Below, piece by piece: positions 23,960 to 31,410 of a stretch of 64,000 nt of DNA. The notes under the pieces were generated by a model. The model was not told the DNA's origin. It made no database searches and worked only from the letters and a program-made list of their open reading frames with translations. This DNA is from Stackebrandtia albiflava (GTDB lineage Bacteria; Actinomycetota; Actinomycetes; Mycobacteriales; Micromonosporaceae), in assembly GCF_007994225.1 (NCBI RefSeq), contig NZ_VLLL01000006.1:806001-870000 (forward strand). Direction: 5' to 3'. Positions within the stretch are counted from its first letter, which is position 1. Each line of letters begins with the position of its first letter. A program made the position numbers and the translations under genes.

Positions 23960-24065
23960 CCCGCCGCGGCGGCTGTGGAATCACCCGTCGACGTCGAACC
24001 CGCGCTGCACCGGGCGGGTGTGATCGGCGGCCTGCCGTTTCCCGCCGTGGCGCGCGTTCCGTGCC
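23960..24065 (+). pseudogene. Fragment of the membrane-protein gene
   Basis: This stretch aligns without gaps to positions about 20831-20940 of the intact membrane-protein gene. By hand count, 66 of the first 75 bases match. It encodes ESPVDVEPALHRAGVIGG against ESPTDVEPALHWAGAIGG. No start codon context or continuation on either side survives. It begins 5 bp after the TetR stop. Confidence 0.75.
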
Positions 24066-24121
24066 GTGTCACCGGTGGCCGCACCGCACACGGTCGGTCC
24101 GTGCGCGGTGCGGCCGGCGGT

Positions 24122-24535
24122 TCAGTCGCCGATCGCCTGGTGGATTCTGGCGGTCATGTCGGTGGTGGCCGGCGTCGGCGCGGGGTCGGCGGTGCGGAGG
24201 GCGGTGTCGACGATGTGCCGGAAGTCCGCAGCCAGGGCGGGATCGGTGGCGCGCAGCAGCCGGCCCGCCTCGCCGAGGGCGGCCAGCACCCGGTCGGCGA
24301 TGGCGGCGACGGACTTACCGGTGAGGTCCCGGCCCTTGGGGTACCGCGCGAGGACGTGACCGATGGGGCCGGTGGCCGCCCCCAGGGCGATGGCACCCCG
24401 GGTGGCGGTCTTGTGGGGCGAGCCGCTCGCCGCCGCCGCGGCGGCCAGCAGGGTGACGGCGCCGTAGGCGGCGACGCGGATGGTGTTCTTCTCGGTGTCG
24501 GAGAACCGGGCGGTGATGGTGTCGTTGTTCGTCAT
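24122..24535 (-). CDS. Conserved-looking small protein, function unknown
   Basis: A 137-residue protein, MTNNDTITARFSDTEKNTIR..., with one hydrophobic Ala-rich segment at residues about 22-42 (VAAYGAVTLLAAAAAASGS). A helical C-terminus follows, with RVLAALGEAGRLLRATDPAL. Codon bias is typical of real genes in this window. The start at 24535 is the only ATG that leaves out a Cys/Arg-rich, probably non-coding, upstream stretch. It is monocistronic. No family was recognised. Confidence 0.6.
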   Translation of the reverse strand: MTNNDTITARFSDTEKNTIRVAAYGAVTLLAAAAAASGSPHKTATRGAIALGAATGPIGHVLARYPKGRDLTGKSVAAIADRVLAALGEAGRLLRATDPALAADFRHIVDTALRTADPAPTPATTDMTARIHQAIGD

Positions 24536-24717
24536 GTCCACAACGATCGCCGCGCCGCCTTTCACCGCCCTGACCCGGCACTGACACCACCTCTGACACC
24601 GTGCCTTCCCCCCGGCGAAGGGGCCACGGCGATGCCGCCACCACCGGAACGGTCTGGGGTTCAAGGCTCGGGGAGTACCGATCGACGCCAGAGCGACCGC
24701 CTCGGTGACCTGGTTGC

Positions 24718-24741
24718 GACTCTCGGCGGTATCAGACGACC
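24718..24741. repeat. Dispersed 24-bp exact repeat, copy 1
   Basis: The 24 bases starting GACTCTCGGCGGTATCAGAC are identical to those at 32972-32995. Both copies are intergenic and bracket ESX-like cluster 2 and its regulator and kinase genes in the same orientation. The bases immediately outside differ, so the exact match is limited to 24 bp. Confidence 0.8.
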
Positions 24742-24780
24742 GCGGCTCGGCGTGGCGGCGACCTGGCCCAACCCGACCTG

Positions 24781-24841
24781 CTTGGTCCCCGCCAGGTCGC
24801 GCCTGGTCCCCGCCAGGTCGCGCTTGGTCCCCGCCAGACAG
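24781..24841. repeat. Three tandem 21-bp repeats
   Basis: The unit C[TC]TGGTCCCCGCCAGGTCGCG occurs at 24781-24801 and 24802-24822 (one difference). A third copy starting at 24823 matches for the first 15 bases and then diverges. An inverted copy of the first 12 bases (GCGGGGACCAAG) is at 24911-24922. This could be a binding-site array or a slipped-strand expansion. Confidence 0.75.
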
Positions 24842-24951
24842 GCATGAACAGGCGCAAACAACGCGAAACGGTCGCGATTGGCTCACTGGGAGAGGACCAA
24901 GCGGCACCGGGCGGGGACCAAGGACTGCGGCGTCCGCGTCGCGCCGAAGCC

Positions 24952-26409
24952 CTACCTCAGTCGGCGGGATTCGTCTCCGAGGGAGTAGGCGGTGATGACC
25001 GGTCCCGTGTCATCGCCGTGATACGGAATCGGTGGTTCGGGGCGTTCCGAGTTCCGGCCCCTGATCACCGTGGGCGTCGTGACGATGTCGGGAAGCCATT
25101 CACGCCCCGGGTCCGTCGCCTCGACGGGATCGTCACACCGCACGGTGGCCGGTGGTACCGGGCGGCGAGGGAGCCGGCCGTTTCCGATCACCGCACGGTT
25201 GGGTCGATCATCACCCCCGTGCCGGATTCGAGGTGCCCGATCGAACCGGGGAGCCGGCGGTGGCGCGGGGGCCGCCGAGGGCGGCCGCGCGGTGATGACC
25301 CGACCGCTCGCCACGACGGTCGGCCGGATCCGGTAGCGGAGGCCGCTTCCGCGCGGTGATGCCGGGGGCGTCCCGGTTGATGACGGCACGGAGGCGAACC
25401 CGGGTGGGATCGCACGGTTGCCGATGGTGGGTGGCAACACCCCGGAGGCGGCGAATCCGGGGCGCGGAGCGATCACGGGGGCCTGACCGGTGCCGCGTGC
25501 GCCGATGACCGGCGACGTCACCGAACGATCCGGGACGAAGGTGGTCATCGAGGGTGTGACGGGCGGCCGCGGCGTGACCCGGGGTGTGAGACGCACCGTC
25601 CGGGTCGCGTCGGCGGGTCCGGTGTTGCCGGGCCTGCCGTCGTCCACAACGGTGTTACCGCCCGGTTCGGACTTCGGGCCGCTCCCGGTGGCGTTGTCGA
25701 CGATGACCACGTCGCTCGTCCACGTGCCGCCCTGCAGGGTCGGGCCGATGTCCACCGACTTCGAACTCCGCCAGGTCCGTTCCTGAAGCAGCCGCTTGTC
25801 GCTGTCGGGTTTCCACCGGTGCCGTGCCGCCCCATCCGAACCCGCCGGCTCCACCGGCGGCAATGTGTCCACAGTGGCGCGATAGTCGGTCGCGGCTCCG
25901 CTGAACCGTTCGCGTGCGAGCCGGTCGTAGTGCAGGTCGACGGCGTCGGCGGTACCGGCACCGGATCCGAACCTGGAGACCAGTTCGGGGTCCGACGGAT
26001 TCGTCGACAGGGCGAGCCTCGTCTCGTCCCGTTCGGTGACCAGCCGCTGGATCTCGGCGTTCACCACGTCGGCCCGCCCGGCCAGTTCGGTGAGGACCTC
26101 CGGTTGCGGTACGACCTGGTGATGCCCGGTGCCGCCGCGTCGCGACAACTCGTCCAGCCGGTCCACCGTCGCGGCCGCACTCAGGCCCGCGAACAGCCTC
26201 TCGATCTGCCGGCGCCCCTCCGGGTCCGTCCGTTCGGTGAGGGCCGTCCGCGCGGCCCGGACCGCCGTGACCGCCGCGTCGACCCGGGCCGCCACGGCGC
26301 GGATCGCCCGGGCCTGGGCGTGCAACTCGCCCGAGTCGGCCGCGTCGGCGGCGGTGAGCCGGGCGATGTCGTCAAGGGTCAGATGCCCGTAACCCGTCGA
26401 GTCGGCCAC
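24952..26409 (-). CDS. ESX-like N-terminus with proline-rich tail (paralogue of 10790-12502)
   Basis: A 485-residue protein. Residues 1-185 are helical and open YGHLTLDDIARLTAADAAD, aligning with FEGLTAEQLIAIAAPD of the protein at 10790-12502. The remaining 300 residues are Pro/Arg/Thr-rich, with motifs SPVIGARG, APVIAPRPG, PPTIGNRA, RAVIGNGR and PTVIRGRN that match the P-V-I-G-x-R motif of the paralogue. It lacks the C-terminal YbaB-like domain, which in this cluster is a separate gene (27045-27593). The ATG lies 38 bp inside the end of the preceding gene, so the two are tightly coupled. It is probably a secreted or cell-surface component of an ESX-like system. Biochemical role is unknown. 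Confidence 0.7.
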   Translation of the reverse strand: MADSTGYGHLTLDDIARLTAADAADSGELHAQARAIRAVAARVDAAVTAVRAARTALTERTDPEGRRQIERLFAGLSAAATVDRLDELSRRGGTGHHQVVPQPEVLTELAGRADVVNAEIQRLVTERDETRLALSTNPSDPELVSRFGSGAGTADAVDLHYDRLARERFSGAATDYRATVDTLPPVEPAGSDGAARHRWKPDSDKRLLQERTWRSSKSVDIGPTLQGGTWTSDVVIVDNATGSGPKSEPGGNTVVDDGRPGNTGPADATRTVRLTPRVTPRPPVTPSMTTFVPDRSVTSPVIGARGTGQAPVIAPRPGFAASGVLPPTIGNRAIPPGFASVPSSTGTPPASPRGSGLRYRIRPTVVASGRVITARPPSAAPAPPPAPRFDRAPRIRHGGDDRPNRAVIGNGRLPRRPVPPATVRCDDPVEATDPGREWLPDIVTTPTVIRGRNSERPEPPIPYHGDDTGPVITAYSLGDESRRLR

Positions 26410-26806
26410 CGGATTCCACTCCCTCCACTGAGACGCCGGTCAGGTCCTCGACGATTCGGCCGAGTTCGGTCGCGGTGACGGTGTCGGCGGCGTCCAGCGA
26501 GTGCCTGACCTCGTCCACCAGCGTGCCGAGCTCCCGCACACTCGCCGCGAGTCCACTCGCGAGCGTCAGACTCTCCGATACCCGCAGGGCCAGGAGTTCA
26601 CCGGTGTCGGCGGCCCCGTGATCTTCGCCGAGGGTTCCAAGGGCGACCCGCACCCCGTGGCGCCGCTTACCGGGGTGGCCGGCGTCGTCGCCGGAGCACA
26701 CCCGGCTGGCGTGCGCGTACACCTCCTCGAGATCGCCCGCGATGAGCTCCATCCGGTCGGTGAAGTCACGCAGCGCGTCGCGGTCGAACCGGACCACGTC
26801 TGTCAT
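26372..26806 (-). CDS. ESX-like small helical protein
   Basis: A 144-residue helical protein (MTDVVRFDRDALRDFTDRMELIAGDLEEVY...) of WXG100-like size, without signal peptide and without a W-x-G turn. It is first in a leftward operon with the proline-rich protein. This is the same pairing as the 129-residue and 570-residue proteins of cluster 1. It overlaps its downstream neighbour by 38 bp, long for this genome. An AAGGGACCTGAG ribosome site precedes the ATG. It is divergent from 27045, and the shared upstream region contains SARP-type heptamers. Confidence 0.65.
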   Translation of the reverse strand: MTDVVRFDRDALRDFTDRMELIAGDLEEVYAHASRVCSGDDAGHPGKRRHGVRVALGTLGEDHGAADTGELLALRVSESLTLASGLAASVRELGTLVDEVRHSLDAADTVTATELGRIVEDLTGVSVEGVESGGRLDGLRASDP

Positions 26807-26915
26807 CTCAGGTCCCTTCTGGTCGCCGAGGCGCCGGTCTGCGCGCCGAATCCGGTTCGAACGTTAGGATGCCCGCCTTCCGCCGACATCGTCCGAAAGG
26901 ATGAGACGCGGCTGA

Positions 26916-26975
26916 TGGTAGGCGTTTGGTAAGCAGGCGTCGCCTCCCTTCCGCGAGTGGTAAGCCGGTGGTAAG
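26916..26975 (+). promoter_or_regulatory. Two pairs of SARP-type heptamers between divergent ESX-like operons
   Basis: TGGTAGG at 26916-26922 and TGGTAAG at 26927-26933 form one pair. TGGTAAG at 26958-26964 and 26969-26975 form another. Within each pair the spacing is exactly 11 bp start to start, and the pairs are 42 bp apart (four helical turns). This is the direct-repeat layout bound by SARP activators, and a SARP gene ends 2 kb away at 28973. The sites lie 70-130 bp from both divergent starts (26806 and 27045), so one array could activate both operons. Binding is inferred. Confidence 0.7.
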
Positions 26976-27044
26976 AGAGGCCCCGGACACTCGGGATTCC
27001 ACCGGTGCACGCGCCCGGGGGACAGCCACACCGAGGAGTCCTGA

Positions 27045-27593
27045 GTGGATCGCCACGTCACCGCATCACCCGCCGGCGCGAGCCCGGCGGACCTCGACCT
27101 GTTGGAACGGTTGGCGAGGTTGAACGTGTCGGCCACGTCGAAGGAGGGGACGGTCACCGTGTCACTGACGGGACCGAGACTCGCCGTCCGGCTGCATCCC
27201 GAACAGGTGGTCCGGATGGCGCCGGCGCTGCTCGCCGACACGGTGGTCCGGGTCTTCACCGGTCTGTTGCGCGGAAGGTCCACCGCCGAGGAACGGGTCT
27301 GGAGCCGACACGAGACGGACGCCGGCCCACCCCCGCCCGCCACAAGCGAGACCGCGCGGCTGCGCGCCGCGGTCGCCGGCATCGACGTGACCGCCGGCAG
27401 TGACTCCGGGGAGGTCTCGGTGAGGTGGCGAGGCGACGGCGACATCCGCTTGACCATCGCGCGCCCCGTCACCCGGCCGTCACAGGTGCCGGAACTGGAG
27501 GCGGCGATCGCTCAGGCGCTACGACGTGCCAACCGTGAATACGCCGCCGCGACGCGGGCGGCGTTCCGGCACCACCGAAAGGAGACGACATGA
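27045..27593 (+). CDS. Double YbaB/EbfC-like domain protein
   Basis: A 182-residue protein of two similar halves, residues about 15-85 and 105-178. Each has strands such as SATSKEGTVTVSLTG or TAGSDSGEVSVRWRG and then a helix. The second half ends AIAQALRRANREYAAATRAAF, as in YbaB/EbfC folds, and resembles the C-terminal domain of the 570-residue protein in cluster 1. No signal peptide. It is first in a rightward operon, its stop overlapping the next ATG by 4 bp. YbaB proteins bind DNA as dimers. Whether this one binds nucleic acid or acts as a chaperone for ESX substrates is unknown. Confidence 0.65.
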   Translation: MDRHVTASPAGASPADLDLLERLARLNVSATSKEGTVTVSLTGPRLAVRLHPEQVVRMAPALLADTVVRVFTGLLRGRSTAEERVWSRHETDAGPPPPATSETARLRAAVAGIDVTAGSDSGEVSVRWRGDGDIRLTIARPVTRPSQVPELEAAIAQALRRANREYAAATRAAFRHHRKETT

Positions 27594-28942
27594 GCTGGGA
27601 TCCGATGGGGAAGGCCGCCGAAGTGCAGAAGGCGGCCATGGCCGCGCTCAAGGCAGAGAAGGCACGCGACCAGGTGCGGGGGCGGCAGGACGTCCACCCC
27701 GGTCCCCCGGCATACGACGACACCGACTTCCTGCTGATCGCCGCGCTACCGGCGGCGTTCGCGTGGCTCGAGCCGCGCGACCCCTCCGGACTGCTCGCCA
27801 AGGCGGCCGCGCTGGAATCGGCGTCGGACACGTTGAAGGGCGCGTCCACCGGCACCGAGGTGATGACTACCACCCTGTTGACCCAGTTCTCGTCGTCCAC
27901 GGTGCACGCGTTCTGCGCATACGCCGGGAAGATGGGCCGAGTGTCGGTGCGGCAACACATGTTGGCCGGGGAACTGGCCAACGCGGCCCGCAACATCGAG
28001 GGCTACCTCCGCTCCGCCGCGCACGACGTCGACGACGCCGCCGACAAGGCCATCAAGGCGCTCCACCACATCGAGACACACGGCAGTGGCACCGGCGGCG
28101 ACTCCCTGCGCCGGGCCCTGGCCGGTACCGTGCTGGGAGTCCTCGGTGCCGCCGTTCCGGCCAGTCGGGGTGTCTCGGTGCTCTTCGCCCTCATCGACGG
28201 AATCCAGGGGGTGATCGGCACGACGGCGCCGGAGACCGGCCCCGACCTCGGTGGCGACACCATCGGCGACGTCGTGGCGAACCTCGTCTCCACGCTGACC
28301 GCCCGCCGCCGTGAACTGTCCGACCTGGACGACGAGATCTCCGGCATCCTCGAGAAGGACGCCGCCACCGTCGCCGGACTGGGTGAGAAACTGTGCCCCA
28401 GCCGGCAACTGATGTCGGACGGCCGAGGCGACCTGCGGCCCGAACCCGGCGGCATACTGGCCGACCTCGGCAAGCTCTACTTCTACGCGACCGACATGTT
28501 GCCGACCCTGGCCAGTGAGTTCGCCGCCGCCAACCGGAGTGTGGCGGCCGCGCACGGTGGTGGTCCGGCGATGGGACCGGCCGCCGGCGTCTGGGACGCG
28601 CTGTGCCTGGAACTCCAGCAGGCGACCGGGAACACGGCCGACAACCTGCACGACGCCGCCGACGTGCTGGAGCGGGCGGCGCTCGATTTCGGTGACGCGG
28701 ACGGCTTCACCCGGACACGGATCGAGGAGTCCGCCGACGACGCGCGCGGCATCGTGGCACCGGACGAGATCTACGATCCACGCGGCGACGAGGTACTTCC
28801 CGTGATCCCGGACGGCCCCAGCTGCCTCGGCGACTACACAGGCCCGCCCGACATCGTCCCGGACCTGCCGGGCGGCGACACGCGGCCCGACACCGGAGCC
28901 GACGGCCTCGCCCAGCTGCTCGTCCCACCGGTGGCGCGGTGA
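27590..28942 (+). CDS. Large helical ESX-cluster protein, possible secreted substrate
   Basis: A 450-residue protein, mostly helical in residues 1-385, with a Pro/Asp-rich C-terminal tail (PDGPSCLGDYTGPPDIVPDLPGG). A hydrophobic stretch near residues 180-210 (ALAGTVLGVLGAAVPASRGVSVLFALIDG) could insert in a membrane. There is no cleavable signal. It is coupled to the YbaB-like gene by a 4-bp overlap. The long helical body with an acidic tail resembles large ESX substrates such as LXG/PPE-type proteins in general shape only. No catalytic motif was found. Confidence 0.6.
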   Translation: MSWDPMGKAAEVQKAAMAALKAEKARDQVRGRQDVHPGPPAYDDTDFLLIAALPAAFAWLEPRDPSGLLAKAAALESASDTLKGASTGTEVMTTTLLTQFSSSTVHAFCAYAGKMGRVSVRQHMLAGELANAARNIEGYLRSAAHDVDDAADKAIKALHHIETHGSGTGGDSLRRALAGTVLGVLGAAVPASRGVSVLFALIDGIQGVIGTTAPETGPDLGGDTIGDVVANLVSTLTARRRELSDLDDEISGILEKDAATVAGLGEKLCPSRQLMSDGRGDLRPEPGGILADLGKLYFYATDMLPTLASEFAAANRSVAAAHGGGPAMGPAAGVWDALCLELQQATGNTADNLHDAADVLERAALDFGDADGFTRTRIEESADDARGIVAPDEIYDPRGDEVLPVIPDGPSCLGDYTGPPDIVPDLPGGDTRPDTGADGLAQLLVPPVAR

Positions 28943-28972
28943 CGACCCGTGACCGGCGGGCCGCCCCGCCGG

Positions 28973-29758
28973 TCACGTCGCATACGCACAGGGCTCGTCA
29001 CGGAGTATCGACACGTAGTGGCGACGCAACCGCGGCGAGATGTCGAGCCCGTACCGCTCGTCGAGGACGGTCCGGCACCGGTGGAACGCGTCGACGGCCT
29101 CGGCGGTGCGGCCACACCGGTGAAGCGCGGTCATTCCGGCGGCCACCAGCCGCTCGCGGGTCGGGTGGACGCGAGTGAGATCGGCGAGCTTGGAAGCCAA
29201 CAGTTCGTGCCGGCCCAGCGCCAGCTCCGCCTCCGCCAGCAACTCCCAACCGGTCAGCCTCAACTGCTCCAGTTCCGCACCCAACCGGGCGCGTAGACCC
29301 GGGTCGGCGGCATCCGCGAGTACCGGACCCCGCCATTGGCGCAACGCCTCACGCAGTACGACCGACCGTCTCCCGGGATCCTCCATACGATGCGCACGGT
29401 GCACCGCGTCGGCGAACCGGTGCGCGTCGACCCGGTCGGGCGCGACATCCAGCCGGTACGTGTCATACCGGTGCGGCAGCGCTCCCGGCGGCAGGCACGC
29501 GCGCAGCCTCGACACGTACACCTGCAGGGTGGCACGCGGCCGACCGGGCGAGCGGTCACCCCACAACAGATCGACGAGCCGTTCCACCTCCACCCATCTC
29601 CCCGCCTCCAGCAGCAACACCCCCAACAACAGGCGCTCCTGCCGACGCAGCCCGGTCACCGGTTCGCCCGCGACCCGCGCCGTCACCGGACCGAGTAGCC
29701 GGAAGCTCACATCGACGTCGTCCGAGGCGAGGTGAGTCGTCGTACGGTCTGCTCGCAT
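28973..29758 (-). CDS. Stand-alone SARP transcriptional activator
   Basis: A 261-residue SARP. It has an OmpR-type winged helix at residues about 18-105 (SFRLLGPVTARVAG, QERLLLGVLLLEAGRWVEVERLVDLLWG, LQVYVSRLRACL) and a BTAD domain at about 110-255 ending RTVLDERYGLDISPRL. A GAGGAG ribosome site sits 7 bp before the ATG at 29758. It lacks the NB-ARC/TPR part of the regulator at 7261. A separate NB-ARC protein is encoded divergently at 29970. It is convergent with the ESX-like operon ending at 28942 and is the best candidate to bind the heptamers at 26916-26975. Confidence 0.9.
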   Translation of the reverse strand: MRADRTTTHLASDDVDVSFRLLGPVTARVAGEPVTGLRRQERLLLGVLLLEAGRWVEVERLVDLLWGDRSPGRPRATLQVYVSRLRACLPPGALPHRYDTYRLDVAPDRVDAHRFADAVHRAHRMEDPGRRSVVLREALRQWRGPVLADAADPGLRARLGAELEQLRLTGWELLAEAELALGRHELLASKLADLTRVHPTRERLVAAGMTALHRCGRTAEAVDAFHRCRTVLDERYGLDISPRLRRHYVSILRDEPCAYAT

Positions 29759-29969
29759 CACATTGCTCCTCGTCGGTGGGCCGTCAACCGCCCGAGTGTC
29801 CCTCCGGGACGGGCGCGGGCGGCGCTTTCCGAACACCCCGAACACCCGCCGTCGGCTTGCGGCGGCCGGATACACTCGGCACGATTCCGGACGCCCGGGC
29901 ACCGCTGCCCACTCGGTGCGCCACGGGGGTCCGTCGGGACAGTCGGGTCCGCACAGCCGGGAGGGATCG

Positions 29970-31385
29970 ATGGCCGAGGCACCGCCACGCCCAGTCGGCG
30001 CCGTCCCCGACCCGGCACACATCCACGACATCGCCGGCCTGCTCGCCTGGCTACGCCGACTTCACGAGTCGAGACTCCCGGCGATCTCCTACCGGCGCCT
30101 TGCGGGCATGGTCAACAAGGCACGAGCCGGAAACGCGCCGGCCGTCGGAATGACCACCGTGTACGACCTGTTGTCCGCCAAGGGAACCCGCAGCCGGGTG
30201 GACGGGCGCCTCGTCGAAGACGTCGCGCGGGTGCTGGGCGCCGACGACATCGTGCTGCACCGACTGCGCCAGATCGTCGCGGCCATCGAGATCGCCGACC
30301 GTCCCGGCACACCCGTCGACGCGTCGGCCGCCATCCCGGCCGCCGATCCCCACTTCACCGGCCGCACCGAGGAACTCCAGCACATCGCCACCGGACTGGT
30401 CGCCTGCCACCGGGACGGGCGGCCACCGGTCGCGGTGATCGACGGCCCGCCCGGTATCGGGAAGAGCGCCCTGGCGATTCACACCGCGCACGGACTGCTG
30501 CGCCGCTCACATCCCGGTGTCCGGCGCTTCCACGTCGACCTCCACGGTTTCGATCCGGAGAGACCGGCCCCCGGCGTCGACTCGGTACTGGCTCGGCTGT
30601 CGACATTGGCGGGAATGCCCGCCGAGCAGGCCGACGATCGGAGCGTGCCGCTCGCCGAACGCGTCGACAGATACCGCAGGCGCATGGCCCGGGCGCCGTC
30701 CGTGTTGGTGATCGACAACGCCGAATCGATCGACTCGGTACGCCCGCTGTTGCCCGGTGTCCCCGGATGCACGGTCATCGTGACCACCCGCAGCCGCTGT
30801 GTCGACCCGTCGGTCGTCGCGGTGACGTTGCGGCCGCTGCCGGGCGCCGACGCACTGCGGCTGTTGCGCCACGCCGCCGGCGACCGTGTCGATTCCGATC
30901 CGGCCACCGCCCGGCACCTGGCCGAACGGCTGTGCTTCGGTCACCCGTACCACCTCAAGATGCTCATCGGCCTGCTGCGGGACCCCGCCAAACGGGAATG
31001 GACCCTCGGCGACCTCGGCAAACTCATCGAGAAGCAACCGGCCGACGACCCGTCACGACGACTGTTGTCCACCGTGCTCGAATCGCTGCCGGTGCGTGAT
31101 CGTCGAGTGTTCTGCCTGCTGGGCCTGTTGGCCGGCCACGGGTTCACCGCCGCCGACACGGCGGTCCTGGCCGACGTGTCACCGTCCGAGGCGCGACACC
31201 GGCTGGCCCGGTTGCACGACCGGCACCTCCTGTCGCGACCGGAGCCCGGCGTGGACCGGTTCCGTATGCACGACATCACGGCGGCCTTCGCCCGCCGCAC
31301 CCTCGACGACACCGTCCCGCACAGCGAACAGCAGACCGCGTTGCACCGGTTGTACAACACCGAGACCCGCCGCCACCGGCGTTGA
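29970..31385 (+). CDS. HTH-NB-ARC (STAND) ATPase
   Basis: A 471-residue STAND protein. Residues about 15-90 form an N-terminal helix-turn-helix-like region (ISYRRLAGMVNKARAG, VGMTTVYDLLSAKG, EDVARVLGADD). An NB-ARC domain follows, with Walker A GPPGIGKSA (residues 159-167) and Walker B-like VLVIDNAES, and then a winged-helix/ARC2 part that ends at MHDITAAFAR. No TPR array follows, so it is shorter than AfsR. The ATG has a GGGAGGGA ribosome site. It is divergent from the SARP and 25 bp upstream of the kinase gene, with which it is likely co-transcribed. It probably acts as a nucleotide-dependent switch for the SARP or kinase, which is inference. Confidence 0.85.
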   Translation: MAEAPPRPVGAVPDPAHIHDIAGLLAWLRRLHESRLPAISYRRLAGMVNKARAGNAPAVGMTTVYDLLSAKGTRSRVDGRLVEDVARVLGADDIVLHRLRQIVAAIEIADRPGTPVDASAAIPAADPHFTGRTEELQHIATGLVACHRDGRPPVAVIDGPPGIGKSALAIHTAHGLLRRSHPGVRRFHVDLHGFDPERPAPGVDSVLARLSTLAGMPAEQADDRSVPLAERVDRYRRRMARAPSVLVIDNAESIDSVRPLLPGVPGCTVIVTTRSRCVDPSVVAVTLRPLPGADALRLLRHAAGDRVDSDPATARHLAERLCFGHPYHLKMLIGLLRDPAKREWTLGDLGKLIEKQPADDPSRRLLSTVLESLPVRDRRVFCLLGLLAGHGFTAADTAVLADVSPSEARHRLARLHDRHLLSRPEPGVDRFRMHDITAAFARRTLDDTVPHSEQQTALHRLYNTETRRHRR

Positions 31386-31410
31386 CCCCTTTCGCGACCA
31401 GGAGACCACC

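Larger units (their letters stand above)
24536..24951. other. Intergenic region with repeats
   Basis: About 415 bp between the small hypothetical gene and the end of ESX-like cluster 2. No convincing gene is present. It holds one copy of a dispersed 24-bp repeat (24718-24741) and three tandem 21-bp units (24781-24841), whose first 12 bases recur inverted at 24911-24922. It may be a recombination-prone spacer. Confidence 0.5.

Noticed and set aside
24650-24680. Possible tRNA 3' end (GGTTCAAGGCTCGG-like T-arm)
   Set aside because: No acceptor, D or anticodon arms could be built around it on either strand.
24781-24841. CRISPR array
   Set aside because: The 21-bp units are directly adjacent with no spacers, and no cas genes are present.
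24536-24907. Upstream extension of the 24122-24535 gene through the tandem repeats (GGDQARP units)
   Set aside because: The extension is Cys/Arg/Trp-rich low-complexity sequence made from the 21-bp repeats, and there is no ribosome site at its start.
29830-29860. Tandem CCGAACACC units between the SARP and NB-ARC genes as SARP heptamers
   Set aside because: The period is 9 bp rather than 11 bp and only two units are present, so the match to SARP sites is poor.
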